NCBI GenBank assembly: GCA_024741835.1
Contig: JAENRP010000428.1
Location: forward strand, 1-29,586
Reading direction: 5' to 3'
DNA length: 29,586 nucleotides
Source of the DNA: Diplocarpon mali
Taxonomy: Eukaryota > Ascomycota > Leotiomycetes > Helotiales > Drepanopezizaceae
The notes beneath the pieces are model-generated. The model was not told the origin of the DNA, made no database searches, and saw only the letters and a list, made by a program, of their open reading frames with translations. The position numbers and the translations under genes are program-made. Shown one piece after another: positions 8,818-19,135 of the stretch. Every line of letters begins with the position of its first letter. Position 1 is the stretch's first letter.

Positions 8818-11684
8818 CTACCCACTGCACATCAAACACTCCTCTCGATTCTCGAGGCTGCCTGAAAAGTTATTAGCTGGCGTCCTCGACAGCGGTGCGG
8901 GGTACTCACACTGCAGAGCAGCCTCGGCATAGATGTCGTGTTCTCTATCCTCACTCTCCTCCTTGACATCCTCGTCTTGCTTCTTGATAGCGACAGCAGG
9001 CTCGGGAAGCTGCTCTTCCTTGGGGGGGCTGTTTTCTGGCTGGGTGGCAAGGGACTTGGGGCTATCGCCTTCGGGTACATCAGCCTTGAAGGCAGGGGTG
9101 TTCAGGACAGCAGCAGGTGTAAACTTCTTGTTCTCAGCCATCGGCGGGGGGGTCGCCGTCGGTGTGGGAACTCCGTTTGGGGAACTGCTAGGGGCAGTCT
9201 TACGGTACATGGGCTGCGGACCGGGGGATTGCGTGATGAAACCGGACGATGGACGCTTCTTGCTAATTCGCTCGCGGGCCACGTTCGTGTCGGCAACGAG
9301 AAGAGCCTCCTGATCGACGGTGAACTGGATAGGGGCCGAAGCAGCCATAGTGCGGAGGTAGTACATGCCCGTCTTTAAACCCAACTTCCAACCAGCAAAG
9401 TGCATACTAGTGATCTTGCCCATGGTCGGATCCTTCATGTGAATGTTCATCGATTGCGACTGGTCGATGTAGGCACCACGGTCAGCGGCCATCTGGACAA
9501 TGGTACGTTGCGAGATCTCCCAGACAGTCTTGTAGAGGGCCTTGATGTCAGCTGGGATGTTGGGGATGTTTTGAATCGAACCACCGTCGGCAATGATGCG
9601 GTTCTTCATGTTGTCCGACCAGAGTCCCATGTCGACAAGATCCTTCAAGAGCCATGGATTAACGACTTGGAACTCCCCAGCCAAAACACGGCGAGAATAG
9701 ATGTTGGAAGTGTAGGGCTCGAAGCACTCGTTGAAGCCGAGAATTTGACTGGTGCTGGCAGTTGGCATAGGGGCAACGAGCAAACTGTTACGGAGGCCGT
9801 GTTGCTTGATCTGTTGCTTCAGGGAATCCCAGTCCCAAAGATCTGTGGGAGTGACACCCCAGAGATCGTACTGAAGCTCCCCCTTTGAGGCTGGAGAGCC
9901 TTCGTAAGTCTCGTAAGTGCCGTGCGACTTGGCAAGCTCAACGGATCCGGTCAAGGCAGCGTGGTATATCGTCTCGAAGATCTGGAGGTTGAGGTGCTTG
10001 GCCTCTGGAGACTCGAATGGGAGACGGAGAGCGAGGAAGACATCGGCAAGACCTTGGACACCCACAGCAATAGGTCTATGACGGAAGTTGCTCTTCCGGG
10101 CCTCGGGAACGGGATAGTAATTAATATCGATAATCTTGTTCAGGTTTTTGACGACAACCTGACAGACTTCGTGGAGCTTTTGGAAATTGTAGCTTCCGCT
10201 GGCTTGATCGACGTAGGTTGGAAGGGCAAGCGAAGCCAAATTGCAGACAGCCACCTCGTCAGGGGCACAATACTCCACAATCTCCGTGCAGAGGTTGGAG
10301 CTCCGAATAGTACCCAAGTTCTTCTGATTGCTCTTCCTGTTGCAAGCATCCTTATAGAGCATGAAGGGGTTTCCGGTCTCGGTCTGAGCCTCGAGAATCG
10401 AATACCAGAGCTTTTGCGCCTTGACAGTCTTGCGTCCCTTACCATCCTTCTCGTATGACTCGTACAAAGCCTCGAACTCATCGCCGTAGACGTCAGCAAG
10501 ACCAGGGCATTCGTTCGGGCACATCAGTGTCCACTCGCCGTTCTTCTCGACACGCTTCATGAAGAGATCTGGGATCCACAAGGCGTAGAAGAGATCGCGG
10601 GCACGGACTTCCTCCTTTCCGTGGTTCTTTCGCAGATCAAGAAACTCGAAGACATCGGCGTGCCATGGCTCAAGGTAGATGGCAAAGGCACCTGGACGCT
10701 TATTTCCACCCTGGTCGACGTATCTGGCGGTGTTGTTGAAGACACGGAGCATGGGAACAATGCCGTTTGAGTTCCCGTTGGTACCAGCAATGTAAGCACC
10801 AGTAGCACGGATTCGGTGGACGTTCAGTCCGATACCTCCCGCATTCTTGGAGATCATGGCGCATGTCTTCAGGGTATCGTAAATGCCATCGATGCTGTCT
10901 TCCTTCATGTCAATTAGGAAGCAAGAAGAGAGTTGTGCCTGTGGGGTTCCAGCGGCAAATAGTGTGGGAGAGGCGTGGGTAAAGTATTTGCTGGACATGA
11001 GATTATACGTCTCAATGGCGCTCTCGATATCATCGCCATGGATTCCAACAGCCACTCGCATGATCATATGTTGTGGACGCTCGGCAATCTTTCCATCGAG
11101 TCGGAGGAGGTACGATCTCTCGAGAGTCTTGAACCCAAAGTACTGGTAGTTGAAGTCCCGATCATATACGATGGCAGAGTTGAGTTCGGCCTCGTGCTTC
11201 ATTACACATTCGTATGTTGCTTTGCTGATCATGGGGGAAACCTTCTTGTTGCGGGGATTCACATAATGGTACAGGTCGGAGATGACAGTCGAGAATTGTT
11301 TCTTCGTCTGCTTGTGGAGGTTGGACACAGCAATTCGTGCCGCGAGGATGGCGTAGTCGGGGTGGGTGACAGTCATGTACGCAGCAGTCTCTGCGGCCTG
11401 ATTTGGAGCAGAATAATCAGCAGGTAGTCATAACAAGCATACTTGACCAGGGGAACATACCAGATTGTCGAGCTCGACTGTAGTGACACCTTGGTAGACA
11501 CCGGAGATGACTTTTTGCGTAATTGCTGCGGCATCAACATGCTCTGCGTCGAGTCCATAACACAGTCGAGAGACCCGAGCTGTGATCTTGTCGAACTGAA
11601 CGCGCTCCTTGCGTCCGTCTGCAGACGTATTAGCACGATACCTGGAGAGGAGCAGCAAAACATACCACGCTTGAACACGAACAT
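8818..11684 (-). CDS. rnr1: Ribonucleoside-diphosphate reductase large (alpha) subunit, class Ia
   Basis: Four exons: 11684-11666, 11618-11461, 11397-8910, 8861-8818 (introns of 47, 63 and 48 nt) give 902 aa. The enzyme reduces ribonucleoside diphosphates to deoxy forms for DNA synthesis, working with the small subunit in the cytosol. The N-terminus ([17 protein letters not shown]) starts the ATP-cone activity site. Catalytic residues fall at family positions: Cys218 in QLSSCFLID; Asn427, Cys429 and Glu431 in NLCTEIVEY; Cys444 in [12 protein letters not shown]; the Tyr pair 738/739 in [16 protein letters not shown]. The C-terminal swinging Cys pair is in CLMCSG. A Pro/Ser/Glu-rich linker of about 100 residues precedes it, as in fungal homologues. 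The last intron is 48 nt and free of in-frame stops, so read-through adds 16 residues; splicing restores [16 protein letters not shown], the family form. MCB-like motifs lie upstream. Confidence 0.98.
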
Positions 11685-11831
11685 GTCGGCGACGTGCAGC
11701 GATGGAGGAGGGGTGGAGGGAGAGACAATCAGTGTTGCTTCAGTGACTTGGTATGTAGGCGTCGATACAATGCGGCGTACTCTGTGTTTTCAAGTCACGT
11801 CGAGCTAGGCTGAGGACGACTGTTGGAGTTG

Positions 11832-11868
<37 letters not shown>

Positions 11869-12409
11869 GATGTTATGGGAGAGGAAAGGGGCTAAGGTGG
11901 AAATACCCTACTTATCAAGTACCGAGAGTACCTTACTTGCAGAACGCGACTTGTGCGCGTACCCCTGCCGTTTTGTCGGCTCGGCTGGCGCGACAACGCG
12001 AAACCACTTAAGGATCGAGGAGGTGCTTGGGGACCATACCGTGGCCGGGCAACAGAGAGCAGTTTTATACTGCACCTATCATATCAAGAGTGAAGTTGAT
12101 TTGTGGGTTGGATTACTCTTCTGTTTCTATCCGACTCAAGTACAGTAGCATCACAATGCTCCTTCGCTATGCTACGCGTCGGGATGCATCACCTCGAGTC
12201 TATGTGCACTCGATCCTGGACCACGGATCGTGGAACTGGTTCGACTACAACAGTCCTTAACGAAGCGGGTTCTCGTTCTCTCCCCCCCGTGTTGGGCAGA
12301 TAGCGAAGAGAATTAAGTGTATCGAGATATCTACCCCCGTTTTACTAGCAAGCTTGGCTGCACAGGAATGCATGCGCAGTAGCAGATCCCTCTCAGCTCC
12401 AATCATCGC
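11685..12409. promoter_or_regulatory. Ribonucleotide reductase promoter region with MCB-like sites
   Basis: This 725 bp region lies between the reductase start and the stop of lipoate-protein ligase. Three ACGCG-type motifs occur: AACGCGAC at 11943-11950, AACGCGAAA at 11995-12003 and a perfect ACGCGT at 12174-12179. ACGCGT is the MluI cell-cycle box bound by MBF in yeasts, where it drives S-phase expression of reductase genes. A long GA repeat (about 11836-11864) lies in the presumed leader. No other gene is seen. Confidence 0.5.
11836..11864 (+). repeat. GA dinucleotide microsatellite
   Basis: About 14 uninterrupted GA units starting roughly 150 bp upstream of the reductase ATG. It is probably in the 5' leader or core promoter (a CT tract on the sense strand, common in fungal promoters). 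Confidence 0.95.
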
Positions 12410-13841
12410 TTAAATAGCACCGTACGCGTCTTTAGAAGAGCAGGGATCAATCCACGGGTACTGATAGTCCTCTACGGCGTAGCCTTCAACTCCGAACATC
12501 TGGTTCATGAATCGCCCGAGTTCTGCAAGATTCGCTGTACGCACCTTGCTGGGCATGTTTGCTTTGATGAAAGGTCCGGACAGAGCAACTTGCCAGTCGG
12601 TGATTTCATGCAAGTTCTGGCCCTTTAAAGACTTGGTAATCATATACTGCTCGCCATGCTGGAGAGAGATTTCCTTGATTTCTCCCGATCTAGCAGTGAA
12701 TTTGAGATGGAACTACAGCCCTGTCAGAAGGTTCGGGAGGATGAAGGGCCGCACCAACTTTGTCTAGGAGGGCGGTCAAGTCGTCGGTTTGCGCAACCAA
12801 CAATTTCTTGTCAGACTGGCCTTTTGAAGAGAAATCGAATTGCGGGGTTTGTTTATAAATCCAATCGTCCGACTTGCTCCATATTAGCTTGAATCTTCCT
12901 AGTTCTAGGTTGCATACCATCAGTTCCTTGAGGCCTTTCTGGATCTCCGGAACGCTTATCGAATCGCCGCTCACCATTACCGCATCAGTATGCCCATACA
13001 AACCTCCAAACTCCTCCATCACAGCCTGCTCAAAATCTTTGTTCTCTATTCCGACATTGGTGGTCCTTGATCTCACACTCTCCACCCCGCGGGCTTTGAT
13101 GCACGGCTTGGCTGGAGCCTTCAGGTACTTGGAAATGGCGTGTATATTCGGACTCGATAGCAGGCAAGTCCCATGATGTAGAGACCGCGATTTGGTGACC
13201 TTGTACGCGGATCCAGAAACCTTGCAACACACTTCTTCCCCGCCACCTGGGACCGTCTTATCCACCACAATATCGTGTCGCTCGTTGACTCTCGCCGTCT
13301 CCACTCCCAGCTTTCGCAGCGCCCGTACCACCATTTCCGCGTGCTGGTCGCGATCGAAATTTGACGTGGGCAGTATCACGCTATAGTTGACGTTTCCTTC
13401 ATCATGAAAGACGGTTCCTCCCCCAGATCGCCGGCGCACAAGTTCGATGTCCAAGTCACCACTCCGTATAAGTCCCAGATTGGCCTCTGTCCATGGGTTC
13501 TGGTTTCTGCCGATGATCACACTGGGACGGTTGGTATAGAGGAACAGCACCGTCGAGTCCTCGGGGGTCCTTTTGAAAAGGTAATGTTCAATGGCAAGGT
13601 TCAGGTACGGATTGAGGTTTCGAGAGACGTAGACTTGGGTCTTGTTGGAGGAATTTGTCGCCGCGCAGACAAAGTCCGAGTAACTACGTCCATGGTAGTA
13701 AGAAAATTGGAATCGACTTCGCAGCAGAACATTGAAGCCTCTGGAAAGGGCCATCTGGGAGGTAGAATGAGAGAAGAATCCTGATCCAGGATGACGAGCT
13801 GACGCTAAACTTCCGAGATATTTACTACATCCACCCACCAA
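12410..13841 (-). CDS. lplA: Lipoate-protein ligase A family (Aim22/Lip3-like), mitochondrial
   Basis: Two exons, 13841-12759 and 12712-12410, with an intron at 12758-12713 (46 nt, GTTGGT donor, TTCTGAC branch, TAG acceptor), give 461 aa. The family attaches lipoyl groups to E2 subunits of 2-oxoacid dehydrogenases and to the glycine-cleavage H protein in mitochondria. Visible motifs: YLNLAIEHYLF (79-89), the lipoyl-AMP binding loop RRRSGGGTVFHDEGN (136-150) and KVSGSAYK (207-214) with the family's catalytic Lys, then LHHGT. Exon 2 supplies the C-terminal FHLKFTARSGEI, SLQHG and HEITDW segments; without splicing, the frame stops early. The first 30 residues are atypical. Met30 (codon at 13754) begins MALSRGFNVLLRSRFQFSYY, a better mitochondrial presequence, and may be the real start. 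Its promoter is shared with chorismate synthase. Confidence 0.95.
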
Positions 13842-13944
13842 CTAAGCTCGACCGGGCTAGCAATTCTGTGCCTTGTTAGACGAGTGATCAGGCTGAGGAA
13901 AAGAATTTTGTGGGCTGCAATCACACCACGCCCGATTCTTTACC
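13842..13944. promoter_or_regulatory. Short divergent promoter of lipoate-protein ligase and chorismate synthase
   Basis: Only 103 bp separate the two start codons (190 bp if the ligase starts at Met30). No clear TATA box is seen. The start context of chorismate synthase is tttaccATGtc. Cis elements of one gene must overlap the leader of the other. Confidence 0.6.
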
Positions 13945-15298
13945 ATGTCGACCTTTGGCCAGTATTTCAAAGTCACTACGTACGCGGCTCTTCAAGTGTC
14001 TCTACACACATGCAGCAGCTGACATCCCTCGCAGCTATGGCGAATCGCACTGCCGGTCCGTCGGGTGCATCGTTGATGGTGTCCCCCCCGGAATGGAGCT
14101 CACCGAAGACGATATCCAACCGCAGATGACTCGCCGGCGGCCAGGGCAGAGCGCTCTCACCACACCCCGGAACGAGATGGATTCGGTCGAGATCCAATCC
14201 GGCACAGAGTTTGGCGTCACGCTGGGCACTCCCATCGCTATGATCGTGCGCAACAAGGACCAGCGGCCCAAGGACTACGGCAACTCGACCATGGACTTGT
14301 ACCCCCGCCCCAGCCACGCAGACTGGACATACCTGGAGAAGTACGGCGTGAAGGCGAGCAGTGGAGGGGGCCGGAGCAGCGCGCGGGAGACGATTGGACG
14401 AGTGGCTGCAAGTGCTATCGCCGAGAAGTACTTGAAGCTGGCGCACGGCGTCGAGATTGTCGCTTTCGTCACGTCGGTGGGAAACAAGCACATGTTTCCC
14501 GCGTCCGCCGAACACCCCACGCCTTCCACGAATCCCGCTTTCCTGTCCCTGGTCGACACGATTACCCGCGAACGAGTCGACGAGTTTGTGCCTGTCCGGT
14601 GCCCAGATGCTACGGCTTCGAAGATTATGGCCGATGAGATTGCAGAGTTCCGGGACAGGGAGGACAGTATCGGCGGAACAGTTACCTGCGTGATCAGAAA
14701 CGTCCCGAGCGGGCTGGGAGAGCCAGTGTTCGACAAGATGGAAGCCATGCTCGCACACGCCATGCTGAGCATCCCGGCATCCAAGGGCTTCGAGGTCGGT
14801 TCCGGGTTCGGTGGCTGTGAGGTGCCGGGCTCGACACACAATGATCCGTTTGTCCTCGCCCGCGTCGATCCTCCCACGGAGACGGGTGCCTCCAAGAACG
14901 GGATCCCGCGACCGAGACTCACCACCAAGACCAACAACTCAGGGGGCATCCAAGGCGGCATCACGAACGGCGCGCCGATATACTTCCGGGTTGCCTTCAA
15001 GCCGCCCGCGACTATCGGCAAGGCCCAAGACACAGCCACCTACGACGGAGACGAGGGCGGGGTACTGGAGGCCAAGGGACGTCATGATCCATGCGTCGTC
15101 CCTCGCGCTGTCCCCATCGTTGAGGCTATGGCTGCGCTGGTCATTGTAGATGCGCTGATGGCTCAGCAGTCCCGACAAACGACGAGAAGCCTGCTGCCGC
15201 CCTCGACAGGGACGATCCGAGCGGCGAAGACTGTTGTTGGAGGTGCAGATGCGGTGGCCAAGCCGGCTGCAGATGCAAAGGGCGTCAATGGGACTTGA
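13945..15298 (+). CDS. aro2: Chorismate synthase (EC 4.2.3.5)
   Basis: Exon 1 is 13945-13979 and exon 2 is 14035-15298, with a 55-nt intron (GTACGC donor, CTGACATC branch, CAG acceptor), giving 432 aa. It makes chorismate from 5-enolpyruvylshikimate 3-phosphate, the last step of the shikimate pathway before the aromatic amino acids branch, and uses reduced FMN. Splicing yields [17 protein letters not shown], the conserved N-terminus. Family signatures are [18 protein letters not shown] (14-31), [13 protein letters not shown] (122-134), [14 protein letters not shown] (311-324) and [12 protein letters not shown] (361-372). Fungal enzymes are also NADPH-dependent flavin reductases. The length is slightly above the yeast enzyme because of an Ala-rich C-terminal tail. 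Long antisense frames overlap it but are GC-driven shadows. Confidence 0.98.
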
Positions 15299-15345
15299 GC
15301 GCCGGCTGGTCCTCGGGCGGGGGGAGCCTGTAAAAAAACAAAAAT

Positions 15346-15367
15346 AAAAAAAAAAAAAAAAAAAAAA
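15346..15367 (+). repeat. Homopolymer A tract (22 A)
   Basis: An uninterrupted run of A about 47 bp past the chorismate synthase stop, preceded by more A-rich sequence. It is probably part of that gene's 3' untranslated or terminator region. Its length may be unreliable. Confidence 0.95.
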
Positions 15368-15400
15368 TTGACAATGCATTTCTCCTCCCTTCTCCCCAGA

Positions 15401-15591
15401 CTATTTTTTCTCATCTGTAGGAGTGCATAAATTGGCGTCACTTGGCGGGCGTGTGTAAGCTAGCCTCTCCCCCGGCTCGCCGTCACCACGAGGCCTGTCG
15501 GCCCAGTGGCGACGGTTGGCTTGCATCACGACCACCGGCGCGGGCTCCTCGCTGCTGCCCGGCAGCGGTGGCACCATGCCAGACGGGGAGC
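15401..15591 (-). pseudogene. 3' part of a possible small host gene split by the gypsy insertion
   Basis: Reading minus from the retrotransposon border gives 61 codons ending at TAG 15403-15401, including PSGMVPPLPGSSEEP and TRPPSDANLCTPTDEKK. The composition is protein-like, with no low-complexity bias. The 5' portion would be 28793-28665 on the far side of the element: ATG, then 43 codons (WASPRQTERETEQ, SDWLPRSPGLV). Removing the element and one GGAGC copy joins them in frame into 104 codons. I recognise no family. The other strand is also open across the junction, so the coding strand is not certain, and an upstream exon may be missing. Confidence 0.33.
15587..15591. other. Target-site duplication GGAGC (left copy, gypsy element)
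   Basis: GGAGC directly abuts the left terminal repeat, and the same five bases follow the right terminal repeat at 28665-28669. Five bp is normal for Ty3/gypsy integrases. Confidence 0.88.
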
Positions 15592-15726
15592 AAATAACTG
15601 GTGTGACTGGGAGTTGTATTGGACTTGGAGGAGTAACCTCCGAGGGAAGATATTTATAGTATATCTAAGTGCCTAAGGCACCCTAAGTGCTGACTAATAC
15701 CACCCTTTCCATTTAGGAAGGTGTTT
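15592..15726 (-). repeat. Gypsy 3' LTR (left terminal direct repeat, 135 bp)
   Basis: It aligns without gaps to 28530-28664. I count 14 differences, all transitions: most are G or C here against A or T in the other copy, and three go the opposite way. On the element's strand it begins AAACACC and ends AGTTATTT, not TG...CA, and contains CTATAAATA as a likely promoter TATA. The polypurine tract abuts it at 15727-15735. Confidence 0.88.
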
Positions 15727-15735
15727 ACTCCCCTT
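15727..15735 (-). other. Gypsy polypurine tract
   Basis: On the minus strand AAGGGGAGT immediately precedes the 3' LTR, where the plus-strand primer of an LTR retrotransposon is expected. It agrees with the orientation drawn from the coding domains. Confidence 0.7.
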
Positions 15736-15737
15736 AG

Positions 15738-18700
15738 CACGCACGAAGCCCTTTGAGTGATCTAGTGCCAAATACTATACAGCTAATAGAAAAGCAGCTA
15801 GTATATGGAAATAAGTAAAGAATAATAGACCGATTATAACTTATATCTTATAATAGGTTATATATATCAGACCTTTGGTCTATACCCCACCTGGCTAGTA
15901 AAATAAGCAAAGGATAGCTTATAACATATATCTTATCTTTTATTCAGATATAGCTATAAAGACACTAGAGTTTAGTGACTCTATTATTAGTGTTAATCTG
16001 CGCTCTACAATCGATCTTATATATAATAAGCCCTAGCAATCGAACGCACTGCTTTTGGCAATTTAAAGGCCGTATTGCCTAATCGAATATTTTAGAACAT
16101 AAGGAGCTCCTATTCATTCGATATAACTAGGTAGCCTTCTTACAACCGAAACGCTTTCAGGTGATCGCTATAAAAATAACCTTATATATTAGTACCATCG
16201 ATTTGGCGTAAGGTATATAATCTCCCTATCTTGCTAGCGTAACTAATAATAACAAATAGACTATACTATATAGCCTGCAGCTTCTTGCCTAACTGCCTCT
16301 TATTAAATAATATTACTAATTGGCCGGGAATTAATATCTTATCTAAATAGACCCCTAGGTTATAGCGCTCCTTTGTATACTAGTAGGTAAGATCAGATTT
16401 AGCGTCGATAACTTCTCGGATCTCCTGCCTTTTAATTATATAATCGACCACCAGATCTATATAGTCCTTGCTATTTAATAGTACAACTTCTAGCTTATTA
16501 TTAGAATTATTAATAAGTGCGGCTAGCGACTGTTAATAAAGTGCTAGAAACTACTAGCTAACTATATCTAAGCTATTAAACCTAAGTATAATCTCAAAGG
16601 GGCTATAACTTAAGTAGGTAATATAGCAATTATTAAATTCGTATAGTACTCTATTGATCTATTTAGGCCAGAGTTATAGTATAAGATACGTCTTTTTAAG
16701 GACCTATTAAAACATATCTACTACTTTCTTAATTATTCCAGTGGCCTTCTTTACTTTAAAGGGTAATATAGTCCATACTACGCCTTGCTCTTTTGCCTAA
16801 TTGATAACTTTAGCACTAAAGTAAGGTCTTAGGTCAATATATACGCCGACTAGAATACTATATACCTTAAATATATTAGATAAGAATAAGATAATTGCAA
16901 TTAAATTATTAGTATTAAACGCTTTAGCTTATATATAATAGGAGAAATAGTCAATAATTAATAGAATCTATCGAATCTTATCAAGTCGATTGAAGTCTAG
17001 AAAGGGACTAATCCAATTAGCATTAAGTAACTCTATAATACTAGAAACTATAACCTTGGTAAGAGTCTAAGTGCGTTAAGCAGTACTATATTAAGTATAA
17101 TGCAGATAGCCTAGTATATAGTCTCTTATATCCTTCGCTATACTAGGCCAGTAGACTTCGATCATTTTACATATAGTAATAGTAGCTTAAAAGTGGCCTC
17201 TGTTATCGTAAGCTACTATTAAAACAGTTGCTACTTCACTAGGTAGGATATAGCGCTTTATAGTACCTCAGATCTGGATATATAAGACACCTTAAGAATT
17301 AGTACTATATTAGTCTAGCTTCCTATAAAAGGCGGCTATCTAAGTCTTTATAACGCACCACTTTAAGTATTTGAAGGAGATAAGAAAGCTAGCAATCTCT
17401 AAGTACTATTCGCATGCTCGATACTTAGCTTAAGGCGGAAAACTTCGCCGAACGCCTTTTAATACAAACGCCTATAGAATAGTAGGTAAGTATTTGGATT
17501 TTAACCACTTAATACCTATAGGATCGGCTTAGTGCAGCTTAGCTATAAACGATAAAGCTCTTATTAAAACTGTTAAAGGCTCCTTAAGTATTATATAGTA
17601 TAATTCTTTATTATAAAGTAGTTCGCCGACTTACTAAATAAGCTCTTTATAGCTATTCTTCCTATCTTTCCAAACCTATTCTAGTTTAATGCTAAATAGG
17701 TCAAGGTGATTAAAATTATTAAAGTAGTTATTGGAGTTTCCTTTTAAATTAGGGAAAATAGTTCTAAAGAGTATATCAGCCACCTAGTTCCTAAAGCCTA
17801 AGATCTAGCATATCTTAAGGTTTAGCTATCATAGCTCTAAGGCCTATCTTATATAAATGCCTTCGATATTTAATAATTTTAAAAAGTAAGTCAAGGGTTA
17901 GTAGTTAGTAAATATAATAGCAATAGCTGGCCTGCGAAATATATAATCGAACTTATAGCTAAACTTTACAATCGTATATAACTCGCGCTTATACGTCCTA
18001 TAATTGCATTATGACTTTATAGATATAAAGGCATTATATAAGATAGCTACCTTTATACCATTTCGCTATTAAGTGATATAATAGCCTGCTCTATACTTAC
18101 TTGCATTAGAATAGAAGTATATAGCGGATTTTCTACTATCCTAACTGTATATATCTAGGATATTAGAGCACTTTTGGCATAGGATTTTAAAGGAGACCTA
18201 TTCCGCCTTTCCCTATCTCCAGTCTATATTGCCAATTAGTCGCAATAGTAGTAGTTTAATCTTTGCAAAGTTCTTTATAAATCGCCAGGTAATACTAATA
18301 GTACTAACAAACTCGCGAACCTAAGTGGCAGACTTAAGGATAGGCTATATTTAAATCTTATTTAATCGCTCCAGTTTTATTAAGATTAGGCCTTTAGACT
18401 TATAAGTGATACCTAGTATAATAACTTCCTTTATAAATAGCTCTATCTTCTTAAAGGAAAGCCGCATACGCGCTTATACTACCCTTAGAAATAATTTATC
18501 TACTATAAATCAATAGCCTTCTTCGAAATCCTAATAGCCCCTAAAGATATCGTTAATATAAAAGCCGCATATAGGAAGCGAGTCCTTATCTAAAGCAATA
18601 ATTACTAATAGTCGACTAGCAAAGTCGCCTTAGCCTAGTTCCGACGGTAGTATTTGGCCTAATATAATATATATTAGTTCAATTATACTATAGCCAGAGG

Positions 18701-18878
18701 TTATTGATCCCTATGGCATTTTAGTCTATTAGAGCTAGCTGATACTAGATATTGTAAAAGCGAAGTAGTAGCAATCTGCTAAGTGAATTAGTATACACTA
18801 GTATGCGTTCTTAAGATCGAATTTAAAAAATGACTTATGCAAAGGGTGGCTTAGATAGTTATATAGCTTCGATAATAA
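15738..18878 (-). pseudogene. Gypsy pol, distal part: reverse transcriptase core, RNase H and integrase (dead)
   Basis: Readable on the minus strand despite many stops. FKFDLKNAY at about 18801-18827 is the RT motif usually holding the first catalytic Asp. FYINDIF at about 18546-18569 is the YxDD box with its first Asp changed to Asn, as a G-to-A mutation would do. An RNase H segment (YSNASKYRAGYY; the usual YxDAS Asp is Asn) follows near 18081-18121. Integrase follows with its pre-core near 17050-17160 and core near 16750-16967 (SILVGVYIDLRPYFSAKVIN). Most stops sit where Trp or Gln is expected. Nothing here can be functional. Confidence 0.85.
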
Positions 18879-18883
18879 CTTTA
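18879..18883. other. Target-site duplication CTTTA (left copy, copia element)
   Basis: CTTTA precedes the copia 5' LTR and recurs at 24470-24474 directly after the 3' LTR. Removing the element and one copy joins the gypsy reverse transcriptase in frame (GYYIK to LLSKLYNYLSHP). Confidence 0.95.
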
Positions 18884-19121
18884 TGTTGCAGGAATGCCCG
18901 TCACATGTTTGTCACATGATCTGTCACATGACACATTATACATATGATGTGTCATATGACTTGCCATATGACTTAGTGGCAGCCCTTGTTAAATAGCTCG
19001 TAGTTAGAGAGCTCTCATGAATTAAGACAAGACACCCAACATCGTCGTTTGCACCTCATACTTCTTCGTGCCCTCTTCTAGTTTACTATTAAGTTCACTA
19101 TTAGAGAACCTTATTGCTATA
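18884..19121 (+). repeat. Copia 5' LTR (238 bp)
   Basis: It starts TGTTGCAGG and ends GCTATA (the 3' copy ends GCTACA). It aligns without gaps to 24232-24469. The differences I checked are all transitions, concentrated in the first 70 bp, where this copy keeps GTCACATG-type motifs that became TA-rich in the other copy. Confidence 0.96.
18897..18972 (+). promoter_or_regulatory. Array of CACATG / CATATG motifs in the copia LTR
   Basis: GTCACATG occurs three times (near 18899, 18910 and 18922), followed by inverted or related forms (ATGTGTCATATGAC, GCCATATGAC). The cores are E-box-like (CANNTG). This is the U3 side of the LTR, so it may be an enhancer array. Factor binding is not known. Confidence 0.4.
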
Positions 19122-19135
19122 GGTTATGAGCCCTG
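19122..19135 (+). other. Copia primer binding site, half initiator-Met tRNA type
   Basis: GGTTATGAGCCCTG directly follows the 5' LTR. It is complementary to the anticodon arm of yeast-type initiator Met tRNA (CAGGGCTCATAACC), not to its 3' CCA end. Priming from a cleaved half tRNA is known for Drosophila copia and related elements. It has survived undamaged. Confidence 0.85.

Noticed and set aside
12230..12260. GGTTCGACTAC resembling a tRNA B box
   Set aside because: The flanking bases do not form a T-arm stem and no acceptor or anticodon arm can be drawn.
13976..14839. 287-codon frame antisense to chorismate synthase
   Set aside because: A shadow of a strongly conserved gene; its residues have no family resemblance.
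18897..18972. CRISPR-like regular short repeats
   Set aside because: Eukaryotic LTR sequence; the units are 8-10 bp with no unique spacers.
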